64,000 nucleotides of DNA from Alicyclobacillus sacchari (GCF_004366795.1 NZ_SORF01000010.1:1-64000); one strand, 5' to 3'; shown: positions 37,273 through 46,724, counted from the stretch's first letter. Numbers and translations are program-made. Notes: generated by a model not told the origin, from the letters alone.

Positions 37273-37394
37273 CGAAATCTGCGCATATACCTAAAGCACT
37301 CGGAGGTTGACCTACGCCGAAGGATTTTGGTGGAGGGTGGCAGTCGAGGAAGTCAAGGACGCATGGGAGTTCTTCGTCACAATGGTGGCGACTG

Positions 37395-37470
37395 AAAAAC
37401 CGGCGTGACCCTATAGAGTCGGCATCGGCGGAAGCTGATGAACGTGACTGTATGGGGCGCGCCGGTTTTT
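37395..37470 (+). terminator. long-loop hairpin ending in a T-run, possible attenuator before dabB
   Basis: AAAAACCGGCG (37395-37405) is the exact complement of CGCCGGTTTTT (37460-37470). The 54-base loop contains smaller possible stems, and the right arm ends in five T. It stops 48 bases before the dabB start. It can act as terminator of mpsC, or as a regulated switch in the dab leader. The second reading is inference. Confidence 0.5.
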
Positions 37471-37518
37471 ATGTTGTATGCCGATATGTGTCGGATGTGG
37501 TCGAGAGAGGAGACGACG

Positions 37519-39048
37519 ATGTTCATTCAGGACATGCAGCAGTGGATGTTGCCGATTTGGCTTGGTACGTGGGCGTTTGTCGGTTTGACCGGGTTCCTTG
37601 CCGCGTGCATGGGCAAAGCGAACGGATTCGTGCGTTGGCATGTCGCTGGGCTTGCGCTGCCTGTCATGGCAGCGGGGGTTGGGCTATTCGCGAGGGCGGA
37701 TGGCGTTGCGCTGGGACCCTGGCAGGCTGACGGGATTGGCTGGTTGATGGCTTTTTATATTGCTTTGCTTGGCATCGTGATTCAACGATTTTCTGTTCGC
37801 TATCTACTGGGAGATCGCCACTATGGCCGGTACTTAGGGTGGCTCACCTGGACGACGGGCGCGGCGAGCATGACGTGGATGAGCCGCACGCTATGGATGG
37901 AAGTGGCATCCTGGACGGCAATGGATGCGGGGCTGATTGCCTTGATTGCTCTCGCTTGGCAAAGTGGCCCCGTGCGCGCCGTAACGAAGCTTACGATTCG
38001 CCGTTTGGCCATCGGCGCTTTCGCGATCGCGATCGCCTGTTTGTGGTACGGCATGGCCGCCCATCGGGGAGACATCGCGATCTCGCTGGCGCGGGTCGGA
38101 GATTTGCCGTCCATGGTTCGTATGGGTGTGGCGTTGTTGCTCATTTTGGCGGCGATCGTTCAGGCGGGCGGTTGGCCGTTTGGGCGTTGGTTGCTTGAGT
38201 CTGCTGTGACACCGACACCGGTGTCCGCCATCATGCATGCAGGGATCGTGAACGCGGGCGGACTCTTGCTCACGCGCTGGGCGCCTTTGCTCAGCGTAGC
38301 TGGGCCGTTGCCCCACGGTGTGTTACTCGTCCTGGCTTGGGCCAGCGTTGGGATCGGGTCGGGTATCCTGCTGGTTCACGTGGATTACAAACGGCAATTG
38401 GTCGCATCCACCATGGCGCAAATGGGACTGATGCTCATGCAATGTGCCATCGGCGCATACGACGCGGCGATCGTCCACCTGATTTTACATGGTGTGTTCA
38501 AAGCCACTCTGTTTCTGCGGTCAGGCGATGCACTGCCGCCTCCGGAACAGGTGCTTGCTCGATCGCGAGGGACAAAACGGCCGTCTGCACAATGGCCTGT
38601 GGCGCTCGGCGCTATCTTTGCGCTTGTCTACTTTGCAGTGGAGCCACATGCATGGGTGCGGGCGCTCAGTGCGCTGATGCTTGGCGCCGGGGCATCCTTG
38701 GTCGCGAGACAAGCGCGATCAATGCGGGAGGGACGCTGGCTTGGAGTCGCAATCGTCCTGGTTGCTGCGGCCATCAGTGAAGGTTTACGTGCCTGGCTTT
38801 CGCACACCATTCAGGAAATTGCCCCCGACATCCACGCCTACCCGGTAGCCATGGCATGGCCGATCGCCGCGGTTGCCCTGTTAGCACTCATCGGTTTTGC
38901 TGGTGCGATCGTCGCAGTCAGGCCAGATGCGGCCGTCGCCTCGCGGTTATATCTTTGGCTTGTGCATCTGGGCGAGCCGCGGCCCGTCGCCATGGAGGCA
39001 CATCCGCGTCATCTCCGTCGATACGAACAGGAGGCGGTTTTACGGTGA
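37519..39048 (+). CDS. dabB: DabB/MpsA, NuoL-like subunit of the inorganic carbon transporter
   Basis: A 509-residue membrane protein of the proton-conducting NuoL/MrpA family with about 13 hydrophobic helices (for example LLESAVTPTPVSAIMHAGIVNAGGLLLTRWAPLL, which carries the conserved His and Pro residues). Together with DabA it drives energy-linked uptake and hydration of CO2. ATG 37519 follows GAGAGGAG. The open frame extends to 37438 but only into the leader hairpin. The stop overlaps the dabA start (GTGA), the usual coupling for these pairs. A simple NADH dehydrogenase subunit is excluded by the neighbour. Confidence 0.88.
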   Translation: MFIQDMQQWMLPIWLGTWAFVGLTGFLAACMGKANGFVRWHVAGLALPVMAAGVGLFARADGVALGPWQADGIGWLMAFYIALLGIVIQRFSVRYLLGDRHYGRYLGWLTWTTGAASMTWMSRTLWMEVASWTAMDAGLIALIALAWQSGPVRAVTKLTIRRLAIGAFAIAIACLWYGMAAHRGDIAISLARVGDLPSMVRMGVALLLILAAIVQAGGWPFGRWLLESAVTPTPVSAIMHAGIVNAGGLLLTRWAPLLSVAGPLPHGVLLVLAWASVGIGSGILLVHVDYKRQLVASTMAQMGLMLMQCAIGAYDAAIVHLILHGVFKATLFLRSGDALPPPEQVLARSRGTKRPSAQWPVALGAIFALVYFAVEPHAWVRALSALMLGAGASLVARQARSMREGRWLGVAIVLVAAAISEGLRAWLSHTIQEIAPDIHAYPVAMAWPIAAVALLALIGFAGAIVAVRPDAAVASRLYLWLVHLGEPRPVAMEAHPRHLRRYEQEAVLR

Positions 39049-41687
39049 GACAAAGTCACGCAGTCCAGCGGAATACCGCGTCGCCACTTGGAAATATTCA
39101 ACTTCAGGATCGTGTGTTGGCATGGGTTACCCAAGCGATGGATGTCGTGGTTCCACAGTGGCCCTTGCCTGTCTTTGTGGCACGCCATCCGTGGATGCAT
39201 CTCGAACATATGTCGTTCGCAGATGCGCTGTCCCTCCTGGAGGATATGCAGGATGTACAACTACGCCCGGCGCTCTCTGTCATCCAATCCGCTGTCGAGC
39301 GTGGCGACATTGCCTTGCCTATCTTCGAACAGCGGCTTCGTGCATGGGTAGATGAGCATGTGCCGCCATCTCTGACAGCGCGTCTCGAACCCGTTCTCCG
39401 TGCGCTGATTTGGGAAGAAGAAAGTGAATCGGCGGTTCCTGAGTATGTATGGGCGTTTGCCAACGAGGTGGTGGCGGCGGGCGAAGCGCCGCTATCTTCT
39501 CGCAAGGTCGTCGTGCACAGCAACGAGAGCGGCCATGTGCGCTCGCGCTTGGCGCAGCAAACCATTAAATGGTGCAAGTTGTTTCTGGATGCTGGCCAGG
39601 CGGGGTGGAGATTGCCAGGTACACAAGATGGTTTGTACAAGGCATGGCGCCACCTGATCTTGCGCGATCCTGCCTTAACCCGGACTGAAAGGCGTCGCTT
39701 GGCCGACTGGCCGACGGATTCGGTGGAAGCTATCGCGTTCGCGATCAAGATGTTGGCTCTCGAGGAGCACGAGGCTGTTGCCTATCTGCGTGCGCACCTC
39801 GCGGCATTGCCTGGGTGGGTTGGCATGCTGAGTTGGCGAGGGCGCGAAGAGGGCTGCGAGATCGAGCTTGTTGTAGATTATCTGGCGCTGCGTGTATCGC
39901 TAGAATGGGCCCTGTATGGCTTAACGGGTGCTGATGCGGCTATCACGGTGAACGATGATGTGACGAAGGATGTGGCGTTGAGCTTGGCGGCACTGCATCG
40001 CTATGGGGGCATGACGCGATCCTCCTGGCGCAATGTTCCGATCAGCACGCGTACAGAACTGCTTGCCATCGTGGATCGGTTTCGACGGGTGGAACGGTGG
40101 CAACTGTGGTTGGAAGCCTGGGAGGATACGCAAGCACAACGCATGGCGGCAGCGTGCAAGGTGCCAACCGACGAGCCGGCCGAAGCTGTGGCGGCACAGT
40201 TGCTGTTTTGCATAGACGTCCGCTCGGAGCCGTTTCGCCGCAACTTGGAGGCGTCAGGGCCGTTTGCGACCTACGGCTGTGCGGGGTTCTTTAACCTTCC
40301 CATCAAGACGCGTCATCTGGATTGTTCCTATGCCCACCCCTCCTGCCCGGCGATTGTCACACCAACGGTTGAACTGAGAGAGTCTTTGGTGGAACCTTCA
40401 CTCATTGCGTATCGCCGACGCCAAAGTGGCATTCGCTTGATCGGGGATGTCTTTAAAAAGGTAAAGCAACATGCGTTGGCTTCGTTGGTGCTGCCGGAGC
40501 TGTCTGGCCCCTGGTTCGCCCTGTACAGTTTCGCTCGCACGCTCGCGCCCTCCCTGGCCGGGGGTGCGCTGGAGCGCTGGAAAAGCAAACAGGTTGCGGC
40601 CAACACCGAACTTGTCCTTGATAAGGGGCAGGATGACGGTGGAACGGGCGAAATACCTCTCGGATTTACCGTAACGCAAATGGCCGAGATTGCGGGTGGA
40701 CTGTTGCGCACGATTGGGCTAACGGAGTTTGCGCCGCTCGTTGTGGTATGTGGACATGAAAGTTTGACTGCCAACAATGCACATGCGGCGGCGTTGGATT
40801 GTGGCGCATGCGGGGGAGCTGCAGGACGCTGGAATGCTCGGGTGTTTGCTGCCATCTGCAATCGCCGCGATGTACGTGGCGAGATCGTCAAACGGTTTGG
40901 CGTATCGATTCCTGACGACACCGTGTTTATCGCAGCGGAGCATGTCACAACCACCGATGAACTCGTTTGGCTGGATAGGCCCGAGCTGCAAGGCGCAACG
41001 CGGGAGGCGTGGAAGTTGCTACAAGCAGCCGCCAAGCGGGCGCAGTGGTTAACGGCGACGGAGCGGATACAACAACTGCCGGACGTGGAGCCTGTTCGGC
41101 ACCCGGTGCGCAGCGCAACACGGCGTGCGCGCGATTGGAGTGAAGTGCGTCCGGAGTGGGGGCTTGCTGACAATCGCGCCTTTATCGTTGGACGGCGTTC
41201 GTTGACGAAAGGGACATACTGGGGTGGTCGGGTATTCCTTCACAGTTATGACTGGCGGCTTGATCCGGACGGGAGTCTCCTCGCGTCCATCGTCGCAGGC
41301 CCGGTGACGGTTGCGCATTGGATCAACCTGCAGTATTACGCGTCAACTGTTGCTCCTGATGTTTATGGCAGCGGCAGTAAGACGACGCAGACTGTCACGA
41401 GTGGACTTGGCGTCATGCAAGGAAACGGCAGTGACTTGCTCGCAGGTCTGCCGTGGCAATCCGTAGCCGTTGATGATGGCGCGATCTATCATGCGCCACT
41501 GCGTCTATGGGTGGTCATTGAGGCGCCAGACACGGCGATCGAGCAACTTTTGGCAATTGATCACGCGTTTTGTCGCAAAGTGGAGGGCGGCTGGTTACGT
41601 TTGGCGAGCATCGATCCGCTGACGGGGCAATGGCGAGACTGGTCAGTTGGGACGAGTCGGGAACTTGCGGAAACACAGGCACGCTAA
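39045..41687 (+). CDS. dabA: DabA/MpsB (DUF2309), carbonic-anhydrase-like subunit
   Basis: This 880-residue peripheral protein resembles a beta-carbonic anhydrase and is thought to convert CO2 to bicarbonate in one direction when coupled to DabB. The zinc site is visible: C389 and D391 in LLFCIDVRSEPFRR, then H571 in VVCGHES and C586 in ALDCGACGG. The spacings (two and fifteen residues) equal those of the studied Halothiobacillus DabA. GTG 39045 overlaps the dabB stop, and AGGAGG lies upstream. The larger open frame from 38856 is a shadow of dabB. It supplies bicarbonate for anaplerosis in acid surroundings where CO2 dominates. Confidence 0.92.
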   Translation: MRQSHAVQRNTASPLGNIQLQDRVLAWVTQAMDVVVPQWPLPVFVARHPWMHLEHMSFADALSLLEDMQDVQLRPALSVIQSAVERGDIALPIFEQRLRAWVDEHVPPSLTARLEPVLRALIWEEESESAVPEYVWAFANEVVAAGEAPLSSRKVVVHSNESGHVRSRLAQQTIKWCKLFLDAGQAGWRLPGTQDGLYKAWRHLILRDPALTRTERRRLADWPTDSVEAIAFAIKMLALEEHEAVAYLRAHLAALPGWVGMLSWRGREEGCEIELVVDYLALRVSLEWALYGLTGADAAITVNDDVTKDVALSLAALHRYGGMTRSSWRNVPISTRTELLAIVDRFRRVERWQLWLEAWEDTQAQRMAAACKVPTDEPAEAVAAQLLFCIDVRSEPFRRNLEASGPFATYGCAGFFNLPIKTRHLDCSYAHPSCPAIVTPTVELRESLVEPSLIAYRRRQSGIRLIGDVFKKVKQHALASLVLPELSGPWFALYSFARTLAPSLAGGALERWKSKQVAANTELVLDKGQDDGGTGEIPLGFTVTQMAEIAGGLLRTIGLTEFAPLVVVCGHESLTANNAHAAALDCGACGGAAGRWNARVFAAICNRRDVRGEIVKRFGVSIPDDTVFIAAEHVTTTDELVWLDRPELQGATREAWKLLQAAAKRAQWLTATERIQQLPDVEPVRHPVRSATRRARDWSEVRPEWGLADNRAFIVGRRSLTKGTYWGGRVFLHSYDWRLDPDGSLLASIVAGPVTVAHWINLQYYASTVAPDVYGSGSKTTQTVTSGLGVMQGNGSDLLAGLPWQSVAVDDGAIYHAPLRLWVVIEAPDTAIEQLLAIDHAFCRKVEGGWLRLASIDPLTGQWRDWSVGTSRELAETQAR

Positions 41688-41771
41688 GGTCCTTGGAGGC
41701 AAGCCTGTGCATTCTCTTCGCGACGTGGGGGATTCAATGTATTGGGGTTGGAGGAAGTACAAAGAATTAGC

Positions 41772-41798
41772 TTGACTCTTTTCTTGCACTCGTATAAT
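41772..41798 (+). promoter_or_regulatory. promoter of tracrRNA (and possibly cas9)
   Basis: TTGACT (41772-41777) and a perfect TATAAT (41793-41798) are 15 bases apart, shorter than ideal. Transcription would begin near 41805, ten bases before the anti-repeat. Confidence 0.6.
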
Positions 41799-41804
41799 AT
41801 AGAA

Positions 41805-41906
41805 GTCGAGGGATATCATACTACATCAAGGCTTGCGAGGTTGCTATGATAAGGCAACAGGCCGCAAAGCACTGACCCGCATTCCATTGAATGCGGGTCA
41901 TCTTCG
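41805..41906 (+). ncRNA. tracrRNA of the type II-C CRISPR system
   Basis: The anti-repeat at 41815-41850 follows the CRISPR repeat (plus-strand reading) with about seven changes over 36 bases, including GGAA changed to GTTG near the end. This leaves a bulged duplex with crRNA. After it comes a nexus-like AAGGCAACAGGCC and then a terminator hairpin with arms GACCCGCATT (41874-41883) and AATGCGGGTC (41890-41899), followed by ATCTTCGTTT. The order anti-repeat, ATGATAAGG, nexus, CTGACCCGC hairpin resembles the Geobacillus tracrRNA. The 5' end is set by the predicted promoter. Confidence 0.85.
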
Positions 41907-41938
41907 TTTACGGAGATATGTAACTTGGGGGGATACTG

Positions 41939-44900
41939 ATGCTGTATCGACTGGGACTGGACATCGGCATTACATCCGTTGGATGGGCCGTTGTAGCTCT
42001 TGAGAAGGATGAAAGCGGATTAAAACCAATTCGCATCCAAGACCTCGGGGTGCGTATTTTTGAGAAGGCCGAAGATAGTAAGACAGGTGCGTCATTGGCT
42101 CTTCCACGTCGTGAGGCGCGCAGTGCACGACGTCGCGTGCGGCGCCGCCGGCATCGCCTATGGCGTGTAAAGCGATTGTTGGAACAGCAGGGGATTATTT
42201 CGATGGAACAAATTGAAGCGCTTTATACGCAACGAACACCATCTCCTGACGTGTATGCCCTTCGTGTGTCCGGGCTTGATAGACGTCTTACGGCAGAAGA
42301 AATCGCGAGAGTGCTGATTCATATCGCGCACCGTCGCGGATTTCAGTCAAATCGGAAATCAGAGTTAAGGGATTCAGATGCCGGGAAATTGCTGAAAGCT
42401 GTGCAGGAAAATGAAGCCCGAATGCAAACAAAGGGATACCGAACGGTCGCGGAGATGCTTGTTTCTGAGGCAACTGTGATGAATACGGAGGGGAAACTCA
42501 TTCACGGCCGGAGCCACAGTTCTGTATCGAACGTGAGGAATAAGGCAGGCGAGTATCGCCATACGGTCTCCCGACAGGCAATTGTGGAAGAGGTTCGGGC
42601 GATTTTCACCGCCCAGCGCGCACTGGGAAACGATTTGATGAGCGAAGCGCTAGAAGATGCATATCTGCACATTCTTTGTTCGCAACGCAACTTTGACGAT
42701 GGTCCTGGTGGGGACAGTCCGTACGGACACGGTTTGGTCTCCGCGAGCGGAGTGCGACAAAGCATCTACGAAAGAATGGTAGGTATTTGCACGTTTGAGT
42801 ACAAGCAACGCGAAAAGCGGGCTCCCCGTAGTTCGTATTCCTTCGAGCGATTTCAGCTTCTTACCAAGGTTTTAAACCTGAGGATCTATCGACAGAAGGA
42901 CGATGGAGGAAGGTATCTGTGTGCGCTTACAGAGGATGAGAGATCACGTATTATTCAGTGCGCGTATGAACAGACGAAGATCACGTATTCAAAGCTTCGC
43001 AAATTGTTGAACATGCAGGACGCTGACACTTTCTCTGGTCTGACATATGGTGCGAATCGTGCACGTGAAAAGACGGAGGACGCAGTGTTTGTCGAACTAA
43101 AGTTTTATCATGATGTGAGAAGGGCACTGCAGCATGCGGGCATGTCCATTCAGGATATTCCTCATGAAACACTCGACCAAATAGGATGGATTTTATCCGT
43201 CTGGAAAAGCGACGATAATCGCAGAATTGAACTTTCGAAACTCGAGTTGTCTGACAACGTGATTGAAGAATTATTGCCATTGAATGGGGCGAAATTTGGA
43301 CATCTATCTTTCAAGGCAATTCGAAATATCCTTCCTTTTTTGGAGGATGGCTACGGTTACGATGTGGCATGTGGGTTGGCCGGCTACCAATTTCAAGGGC
43401 AAGAGGAGCACCAGAAACAGAAACTCATTCCGCCTTTAGACGAAGGGGAAGTTACGAACCCTGTTGTGCGGCGCGGTATTTCGCAAGCCATTAAGGTCAT
43501 CAATGCGGTTATCCGCAAGTATGGCTCGCCTGAATCGATTCATATTGAGTTGGCGCGGGAGATGTCCAAGAGTTTGGATGAGCGGCGTAAGCTTGAAAAA
43601 GCTCAGAAGGAGAATCAAAAAAATAACGAGCGGATGAAGGAGGAGATTCGTGAGAACCTTGGCATCATGCACGTGACTGGGCGCGACATCGTGAAGTATA
43701 AGCTGTTTAAACAACAACAGGGCCTTTGCATGTATTCGGGCGAAACATTGGAATTGAGCCGCTTGTTTGAACCAGGATACGCAGAGGTCGATCATATTAT
43801 TCCGTATGGCGTTTCATTTGATGATAGCTATGATAACAAGGTTCTTGTCAAGGCGGAGCAAAATCGGCAAAAGGGAAATCGGACGCCGTTGGAGTACCTG
43901 CAAGACAAGCCGGACCAGAAAGCCAAGTTGATAGCGTTGGTTGAAAGCCTCCAACTGTCGCAGAAAAAGAAGAATTACCTGTTAATGGACAAGCGTGCCG
44001 TCGACTTGGAACAGGAGGGATTTCGCGAGAGAAATCTTTCGGACACTCGGTACATCACGCGAGCTCTGATGAATCATATACAAAAGTGGCTGCTGTTCGA
44101 TGAAACAGCCTCTCAACGGTCGAAGCGTGTGATTTGTGTCAATGGCGCTGTTACAGCATATATGCGGGCGCGGTGGGGACTGACCAAGGATCGCGATGCC
44201 GGGGACAAACACCATGCGGCAGACGCGGTCATTGTTGCGTGCATTGGGGATTCGCTTATTCAACGCGTCACGAAATATGACAAATTCAAGCGCAACGCGC
44301 TCGCTGACCGCAACCGTTATATGAAGCAGGTCAACGAAAATCAGGGCACCATGCAATACGTAGACGTGGAGACGGGTGAAACGTTTACCTGGGAATCCTT
44401 TGATGAACGTAAGTTTCTTCCACATGAGACATTGGAGCCGTGGCCATGTTTCCGGGACGAGTTGTTGGCGAGGCTCAGTGACGAGCCCGCCAAAAATATT
44501 CGCGCAATTGGCCTTTTGCCGTATTCGGAAAGCGAACCGATTCAGCCTATCTTCGTCTCGAGGATGCCGACGAGGAAGGTCACAGGCCCGGCGCATAAAG
44601 AAACCGTCCGTAGTCCGCGAATCGTCCGTTTGGACGACAAGAAGGGAACGGAGATTCAGGTTACTGTCTCCAAAGTTAATCTGTCGGAATTAAAGCTCAC
44701 GAAAGACGGGGAAATTAAGGACTATTTCCGCCCCGAAGACGATCGGCAGCTGTATGAGACTCTCCGCTCACGACTGATACAATTTGGCGGCGATGCGAAG
44801 GCAGCTTTCAAAGAGCCTGTTTATAAGATTTCTAAGGATGGAAGTGTTCAAACGCCTGTCCGGAAGGTCAAGGTTCAAGAGAAGTTGACGCTTGGTGTTC

Positions 44901-45385
44901 CGGTTCACGCCGGTCGGGGTATTGCCGAAAATGGCGGTATGGTGAGAATTGATATTTTCGAAAAGGATGGAAAGCACTTTTTTGTGCCGGTGTACGTATC
45001 AGACGTCCTGAAGCAAGAGCTCCCGAATCGGTTAGCCACTGCGCACAAACCATATTCCGAGTGGAGAATTGTGGATGATAGTTATCGATTCAAGTTTAGT
45101 TTGTATCCAAACGACGCGATTAGGATTAAACCTAGCAGGGAAGTGGATATAACTTATAAGGATGGATCGAAAGAACCGTTAGGGTGCCGCCTCATGTACT
45201 ACGTCGGCGCAGACATCTCGAGCGCGAATATTACGGTGAAGACACATGATGATTTCGGTGAGGCCAGACTTGGCCTGCAGGGTCTGGAAGTCTTCGATAA
45301 ATACGTAGTCGATGTTCTAGGCGGCGCCCATCCTGTTCATAAGGAAAAGCGTATGCCATTTCGCGTGAGAAGGAAGGAGAAATGA
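41939..45385 (+). CDS. cas9: Cas9, type II-C
   Basis: A 1148-residue RNA-guided nuclease. RuvC-I is YRLGLDIGITSVGWAVV (D8), the Arg-rich bridge helix is SARRRVRRRRHRLWRVKRLL, RuvC-II is SIHIELARE (E537), the HNH centre is EVDHIIPYG (D618, H619) with NKVLVKAEQNRQKGN, and RuvC-III is HHAADAVIVAC (H758/H759, D762). All catalytic residues are present. The short length and the line-by-line resemblance to Geobacillus Cas9 (for example SLALPRREARSARRR, KPYSEWR, RFSLYPNDAIRI) point to a compact, probably heat-stable II-C enzyme. A GGGGGG site precedes the ATG. The tracrRNA lies just upstream and cas1 starts right at its stop. Confidence 0.97.
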   Translation: MLYRLGLDIGITSVGWAVVALEKDESGLKPIRIQDLGVRIFEKAEDSKTGASLALPRREARSARRRVRRRRHRLWRVKRLLEQQGIISMEQIEALYTQRTPSPDVYALRVSGLDRRLTAEEIARVLIHIAHRRGFQSNRKSELRDSDAGKLLKAVQENEARMQTKGYRTVAEMLVSEATVMNTEGKLIHGRSHSSVSNVRNKAGEYRHTVSRQAIVEEVRAIFTAQRALGNDLMSEALEDAYLHILCSQRNFDDGPGGDSPYGHGLVSASGVRQSIYERMVGICTFEYKQREKRAPRSSYSFERFQLLTKVLNLRIYRQKDDGGRYLCALTEDERSRIIQCAYEQTKITYSKLRKLLNMQDADTFSGLTYGANRAREKTEDAVFVELKFYHDVRRALQHAGMSIQDIPHETLDQIGWILSVWKSDDNRRIELSKLELSDNVIEELLPLNGAKFGHLSFKAIRNILPFLEDGYGYDVACGLAGYQFQGQEEHQKQKLIPPLDEGEVTNPVVRRGISQAIKVINAVIRKYGSPESIHIELAREMSKSLDERRKLEKAQKENQKNNERMKEEIRENLGIMHVTGRDIVKYKLFKQQQGLCMYSGETLELSRLFEPGYAEVDHIIPYGVSFDDSYDNKVLVKAEQNRQKGNRTPLEYLQDKPDQKAKLIALVESLQLSQKKKNYLLMDKRAVDLEQEGFRERNLSDTRYITRALMNHIQKWLLFDETASQRSKRVICVNGAVTAYMRARWGLTKDRDAGDKHHAADAVIVACIGDSLIQRVTKYDKFKRNALADRNRYMKQVNENQGTMQYVDVETGETFTWESFDERKFLPHETLEPWPCFRDELLARLSDEPAKNIRAIGLLPYSESEPIQPIFVSRMPTRKVTGPAHKETVRSPRIVRLDDKKGTEIQVTVSKVNLSELKLTKDGEIKDYFRPEDDRQLYETLRSRLIQFGGDAKAAFKEPVYKISKDGSVQTPVRKVKVQEKLTLGVPVHAGRGIAENGGMVRIDIFEKDGKHFFVPVYVSDVLKQELPNRLATAHKPYSEWRIVDDSYRFKFSLYPNDAIRIKPSREVDITYKDGSKEPLGCRLMYYVGADISSANITVKTHDDFGEARLGLQGLEVFDKYVVDVLGGAHPVHKEKRMPFRVRRKEK

Positions 45386-46309
45386 TTGTCTCATCGACAT
45401 GTGATGGTGACACGATCGGCCAAGCTCAGTTGCCGAAATAGCCAGCTTGTCATACGTCAGGAGGACGAGATCACTGGCGAAATGTGTGAATACACCATTC
45501 CTTTGGAGGACATTCGCACCCTTCTGTTGGAGGACCGACAGAGCATCATTACGTCGGCCCTCCTTGCAAGACTGGCCGAGTTTCGGATCGCCGTATTTAC
45601 TTGTGACGACAAGCATTTGCCGAACGGCGTACTTTTGCCTTATGGTCAGCATTCGCGAGGGCCGAAAATCATGCGATCCCAGCTTGATATGAAACGTCCT
45701 CTCGTCAAACGTCTCTGGCAGGCTATCGTGCGCCGTAAAATCGAGAATCAAGCTGCATGTTTAGCCTTATGTGGTTGTAGTGGTGAAGAGGGGTTGCTTG
45801 CACTTGCGAACAGGGTGGCCTCTGGGGATAAGGGATCCATGGAGTCCCTAGCAGCTCGGATGTACTTCAAACATCTCTTCGGCAAGGCGTTTAAGCGAGG
45901 CTCGGATGATTTTATAAATTCAGCGATGAACTACGGGTATGCGCTGGTGCGTGGTCAAGTCGCCCGAAGTTTGTGCGCCTTCGGCTTTCAACCATCCATC
46001 GGTCTGCAGCATCACAGTGAGCTCAACAATTTCAACCTTGCGGACGATCTCATGGAACCGTATCGACCTATTGTCGATTACGTTGTGGCTTCAGAGCTCG
46101 ACGTTGACTCGCCGGTGCTTTCGAAGTTACACAAACGACGTCTAATGCAGATTCTTACGCAAATGGTTTGGTTGGAAAATGAACGATACGATCTCACTGC
46201 AAGCATTGAAGCAATGGTTTCCAGCCTTTCGAATGCGATATCGACGGAAGACCCAAGTGCTTTGCAATTGCCAAGGTTAACGGAGGTACAGATGGGGGTT
46301 TATGAGTAG
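45386..46309 (+). CDS. cas1: Cas1 integrase
   Basis: The 307-residue metal-dependent integrase that, with Cas2, inserts new spacers. The active-site Glu lies in ESLAARMYFKHLFG, the His and Asp in GLQHHSELNNFNLADDLMEPYRPIVD. The TTG start follows the cas9 stop directly, with AAGGAGA six bases ahead, so translation is coupled. The absence of csn2 and cas4 next to it defines subtype II-C. Confidence 0.95.
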   Translation: MSHRHVMVTRSAKLSCRNSQLVIRQEDEITGEMCEYTIPLEDIRTLLLEDRQSIITSALLARLAEFRIAVFTCDDKHLPNGVLLPYGQHSRGPKIMRSQLDMKRPLVKRLWQAIVRRKIENQAACLALCGCSGEEGLLALANRVASGDKGSMESLAARMYFKHLFGKAFKRGSDDFINSAMNYGYALVRGQVARSLCAFGFQPSIGLQHHSELNNFNLADDLMEPYRPIVDYVVASELDVDSPVLSKLHKRRLMQILTQMVWLENERYDLTASIEAMVSSLSNAISTEDPSALQLPRLTEVQMGVYE

Positions 46310-46622
46310 GACTATGCGGCTAATGGTGTTGTTTGATTTGCCAGTGACCACAAAAGCTGAACGAAAGGTTGCAACCCAGTTTCGACAGTTCTTGCTCCAT
46401 GATGGGTACTATATGATGCAGTACTCCTGTTATTGTCGTATCTGCGGAAGTTATGAGATGGCCGAAAAGCACGAGCGGCGCCTTCAAGCTCATGTACCCG
46501 AGAAGGGTTCAGTTCGAACACTATTGGTCACGGAAAAGCAGTTCATGAGAATGAAAATCCTTGTCGGCAACTATGTGCCAAACGAGCGGAGAATGCAAAG
46601 TGAGCAATTACTACTTTTTTGA
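46302..46622 (+). CDS. cas2: Cas2
   Basis: A 106-residue ferredoxin-like protein that forms the core of the Cas1-Cas2 integrase. The N-terminal beta strand MRLMVLFDLPV with its Asp, and the C-terminal RTLLVTEKQFMRMKILVG, are typical of II-C Cas2. It overlaps cas1 by eight bases. The CRISPR array begins 101 bases downstream. Confidence 0.95.
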   Translation: MSRTMRLMVLFDLPVTTKAERKVATQFRQFLLHDGYYMMQYSCYCRICGSYEMAEKHERRLQAHVPEKGSVRTLLVTEKQFMRMKILVGNYVPNERRMQSEQLLLF

Positions 46623-46673
46623 AAAGTGGACCATGAACGATGAAAAATGGAATGGAAATTCCTTTTTTGAAAA

Positions 46674-46724
46674 ATACACGAGCGTCCAATCCCTTATCTC
46701 ACAAGGGATTGGACGCTCGTGTAT
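46674..46724 (-). terminator. 22-bp hairpin terminator of the CRISPR array transcript
   Basis: The arms ACACGAGCGTCCAATCCCTT (46676-46695) and AAGGGATTGGACGCTCGTGT (46703-46722) are perfectly complementary. The stem extends two more pairs, into the first repeat. Read on the minus strand, the stem is followed by ATTTTTC. It therefore terminates RNA coming from the array, not from cas2. It is also the only sequence between cas2 and the first repeat where a leader could be. Confidence 0.8.

Noticed and set aside
38856-39044. N-terminal extension of the DabA frame
   Set aside because: It is a shadow of the dabB 3' end. The GTG at 39045 with AGGAGG upstream and the 4-base overlap is the normal dabB-dabA junction.
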